From NCBI GenBank assembly GCA_024138025.1, contig JAMXBD010000962.1:248001-312000 (forward strand): a stretch of 64,000 nucleotides of DNA, given 5' to 3'. The DNA is from Combretum micranthum. Lineage: Eukaryota > Streptophyta > Magnoliopsida > Myrtales > Combretaceae. How positions within the stretch are numbered: the first letter of the stretch is position 1; every line of letters begins with the position of its first letter. The position numbers and the translations under genes were made by a program. This document shows, one piece after another, positions 62,159 through 64,000 of the stretch. The notes under the pieces were generated by a model. It was not told the origin of the DNA. It did not search any database and was given only the letters and a program-made list of their open reading frames with translations.

Positions 62159-64000
62159 TGTGAGCCCTTAGATTTTACGGTAAACATAAATAAACCCTAA
62201 GAACCAGAAGTCCAACCGGAACCCTAAAGTCATTCTAGTTCTATGTTAAGTCTAGTGAATCTAAATCCGACAGTCCCATACGTGAAACATGAAAATAATA
62301 AAAATGAGATAATTTCGAATTATAGTTCAGAATTATATAAGAAAGCTTAAAAAGATCAGATACGCCAAAGTTAATTCGTTTCGGATCCGAATGTGATAAG
62401 TTTCAAAAATTAGGATTCCTACAAGTAAAATGGTGAAAATATTCTGATAATACCATTAAACTTGTAAAAATATAAGAATTTCAAAAATATCAATTTTAAA
62501 ATATTTCGATATCTAAAAATATCATATATAGCTTATTTATGCGTATTTTCTTTACTATCGGTATTTTAATTGTCTAGTCTACTATTCATAGTACCATTTC
62601 TACTATTCATCTATTTTTACTTTTCTACTACCTATTCTTACATACTACCATACCTATTCCTTACAATTTATCTTTCACATAAAACTTTATTCACATCATA
62701 CCTTATACATTATTACTTTTCATTATAAAACAACAAAATAAATAAATTTTCCCCTCTCCTATGCAAAACTAACTCTCCCTCTCTCTCCTATAATTTATTT
62801 ATTTTTTTTATTTAATTACATCTAATTTTCATTCCAAAACTTTATAAATACACCTTCCCTCCTTCACACTTTACACACACTTCTTAAACCATAACAAAAC
62901 TCTTGCAAATTTTCCTCTTAAATCCTCTCTCTAAAAATTCATTTCCAACTTCTTCATATTCCCACGCCATCACTATCTTCTAACAATATCAACTTCTATT
63001 TTCTTCACCATTCATTTCTCTACCTTAGGTAAACTTTCTTTATGAAAATATTCCTTATATTCATGTTAACATAACATGACCATAGTATGTGTTTCCTAAA
63101 TCTATGGGTTTTTATGGAAGCAACAATATGTTTATGTCTTGTTTAACAATGTTCAAATAATATTATTGTTGTTGTTATGTTATTTTTATTTATTGTTCCT
63201 AATATATATTTCTTAGAGCACATAAGCTCACTAACCTAACTTTTTATTATGCTCTTGCAATTTATTTAATCCTTGTAATTTATTGTTTTATATAATTTTA
63301 TTAAACTAGTCTTTCTAGTCTTAGACTTGTTTTTATCAAGTCAAAAAAAAAATTCTTTTTCCTTTCTTATCTTATCTTATCTTTTCTTTTCTTTTATGGA
63401 CTTATTTATAATCTAAGTTTGGGATCCTTGATACCAATCAAGACTCCCATGATATTCTTGTTTTTTTTTTCTTGCTTTTCTTTTTAGGATTAGTCTATCT
63501 CTAGTCCGAAAGCCTTGATGAAAGCTAAGACTTCTAATACATGACTTTATTTACATGTTCTTTTACTTATTTAATTTTCCACATCTCTTATTTCCCATAT
63601 AAGTTATTATTCTTTTATTTAATATAGTCATATACTCATGATCATGCACAATCACTATGTTGTTGTCTAAATAAAAAGGAGTTTTTTTCTTTTATTAAAA
63701 ATTTAAGACTAAAATATTTACAAAAATAATCTTCGGCACTTAAAGTTTTCATTTAAAACTTAGAGTATAATTCAACATATCTTTTTTCAAAAATTTAAAT
63801 AAGTTCATCATAAACTTTAAGAGCTAATGTGATGAAAAGCTTTTCCAAACATAATTATAAAGATCTTTTACTCTCTTTTTCAAATAAACTTATTATTAAA
63901 TCTTAATATTGATAATACTTTGCTATACAAGTTTTTCTTAAGAACTTATTTAAAAGAACTCATATCTACACTCTAACAATGCTAAGAACTAAACCAATTT
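62159..64000 (+). mobile_element. Second copy of the 3.8 kb LTR family, truncated by the window edge
   Basis: It starts TGTGAGCCCTTAGATTTT and follows the same block order as 42503-44100: AACCCTAA, GATCCGAA-G-GAT-A-TTTC, a TATA box at 62843-62850, ACATGACCATAGT, and an AGTCTATCTCTAGTCCG region. It is inserted into the transposon pseudogene. It could be a solo LTR or the 5' LTR of a fuller element lying to the right. Confidence 0.65.
62843..62850 (+). promoter_or_regulatory. TATA box of the second LTR copy
   Basis: TATAAATA is followed by a C/T- and CA-rich leader, in the same relative position as the box at 43189 of the solo LTR. Confidence 0.55.

Overview
The window is nuclear DNA of a flowering plant. 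It is AT-rich and gene-poor, with one intact intron-containing plant gene surrounded by layers of transposable elements. No bacterial or organellar gene content was seen, and the species cannot be named from the sequence alone. The single host gene is a group-A mitogen-activated protein kinase of the MPK3 type on the + strand (coding span 33746-37507). It has six exons with good splice sites, a 373-residue product, and intact ATP-binding, HRD, DFG and TEY motifs.

Layout. 1-14935: no supportable host gene; a probable Ty1-copia LTR (2523-3930), foldback MITEs with 7-9 bp target duplications, other small non-autonomous elements, a tandem duplication and AT-rich spacer. 14936-32349: a 17.4 kb Ty3-gypsy element of the Tat/Ogre group flanked by the duplication ATAGG. 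It carries ORF1, gag, protease, a probable intron, reverse transcriptase, RNase H, a second RNase H and integrase, all on the + strand and all broken by frameshifts. 32350-38800: a MITE remnant, the MPK3 promoter and the gene. 38800-39231: a Ty1-copia reverse transcriptase scrap. 40222-53771: a second LTR element in minus orientation. It keeps only the second RNase H and integrase of its polymerase and carries a plant-mobile-domain pseudogene antisense to pol. It was itself invaded by a 3.8 kb solo LTR and a hAT-type MITE. 53772-64000: Athila-like LTR ends in opposite orientations, more MITEs, a minus-strand transposon-protein pseudogene split by two MULE-type MITEs, and a second copy of the 3.8 kb LTR family running off the right edge.

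The most unusual structure is the 14941-32344 element. Its two outer LTRs are direct repeats and share a target duplication, but their TATA boxes, their termini and the adjacent polypurine tract all point to the minus strand, whereas primer-binding site, gag and pol read on the + strand. A near-identical inverted arm (3' untranslated region with a tandem array) sits inside each LTR. A diverged LTR tail in + orientation precedes the primer-binding site, and the middle of the two outer LTRs shows no obvious homology. It therefore looks like a composite of at least two related elements with an inverted interior.

Relative order of events, inferred from nesting: the 40-54 kb element predates its solo LTR and hAT MITE; the 60-62 kb transposon pseudogene predates its two MITEs and the LTR at 62159; the 17.4 kb element landed in a MITE-like repeat 1.4 kb upstream of the MPK3 start codon. 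All comparisons here are by eye; no alignment or database search was run.
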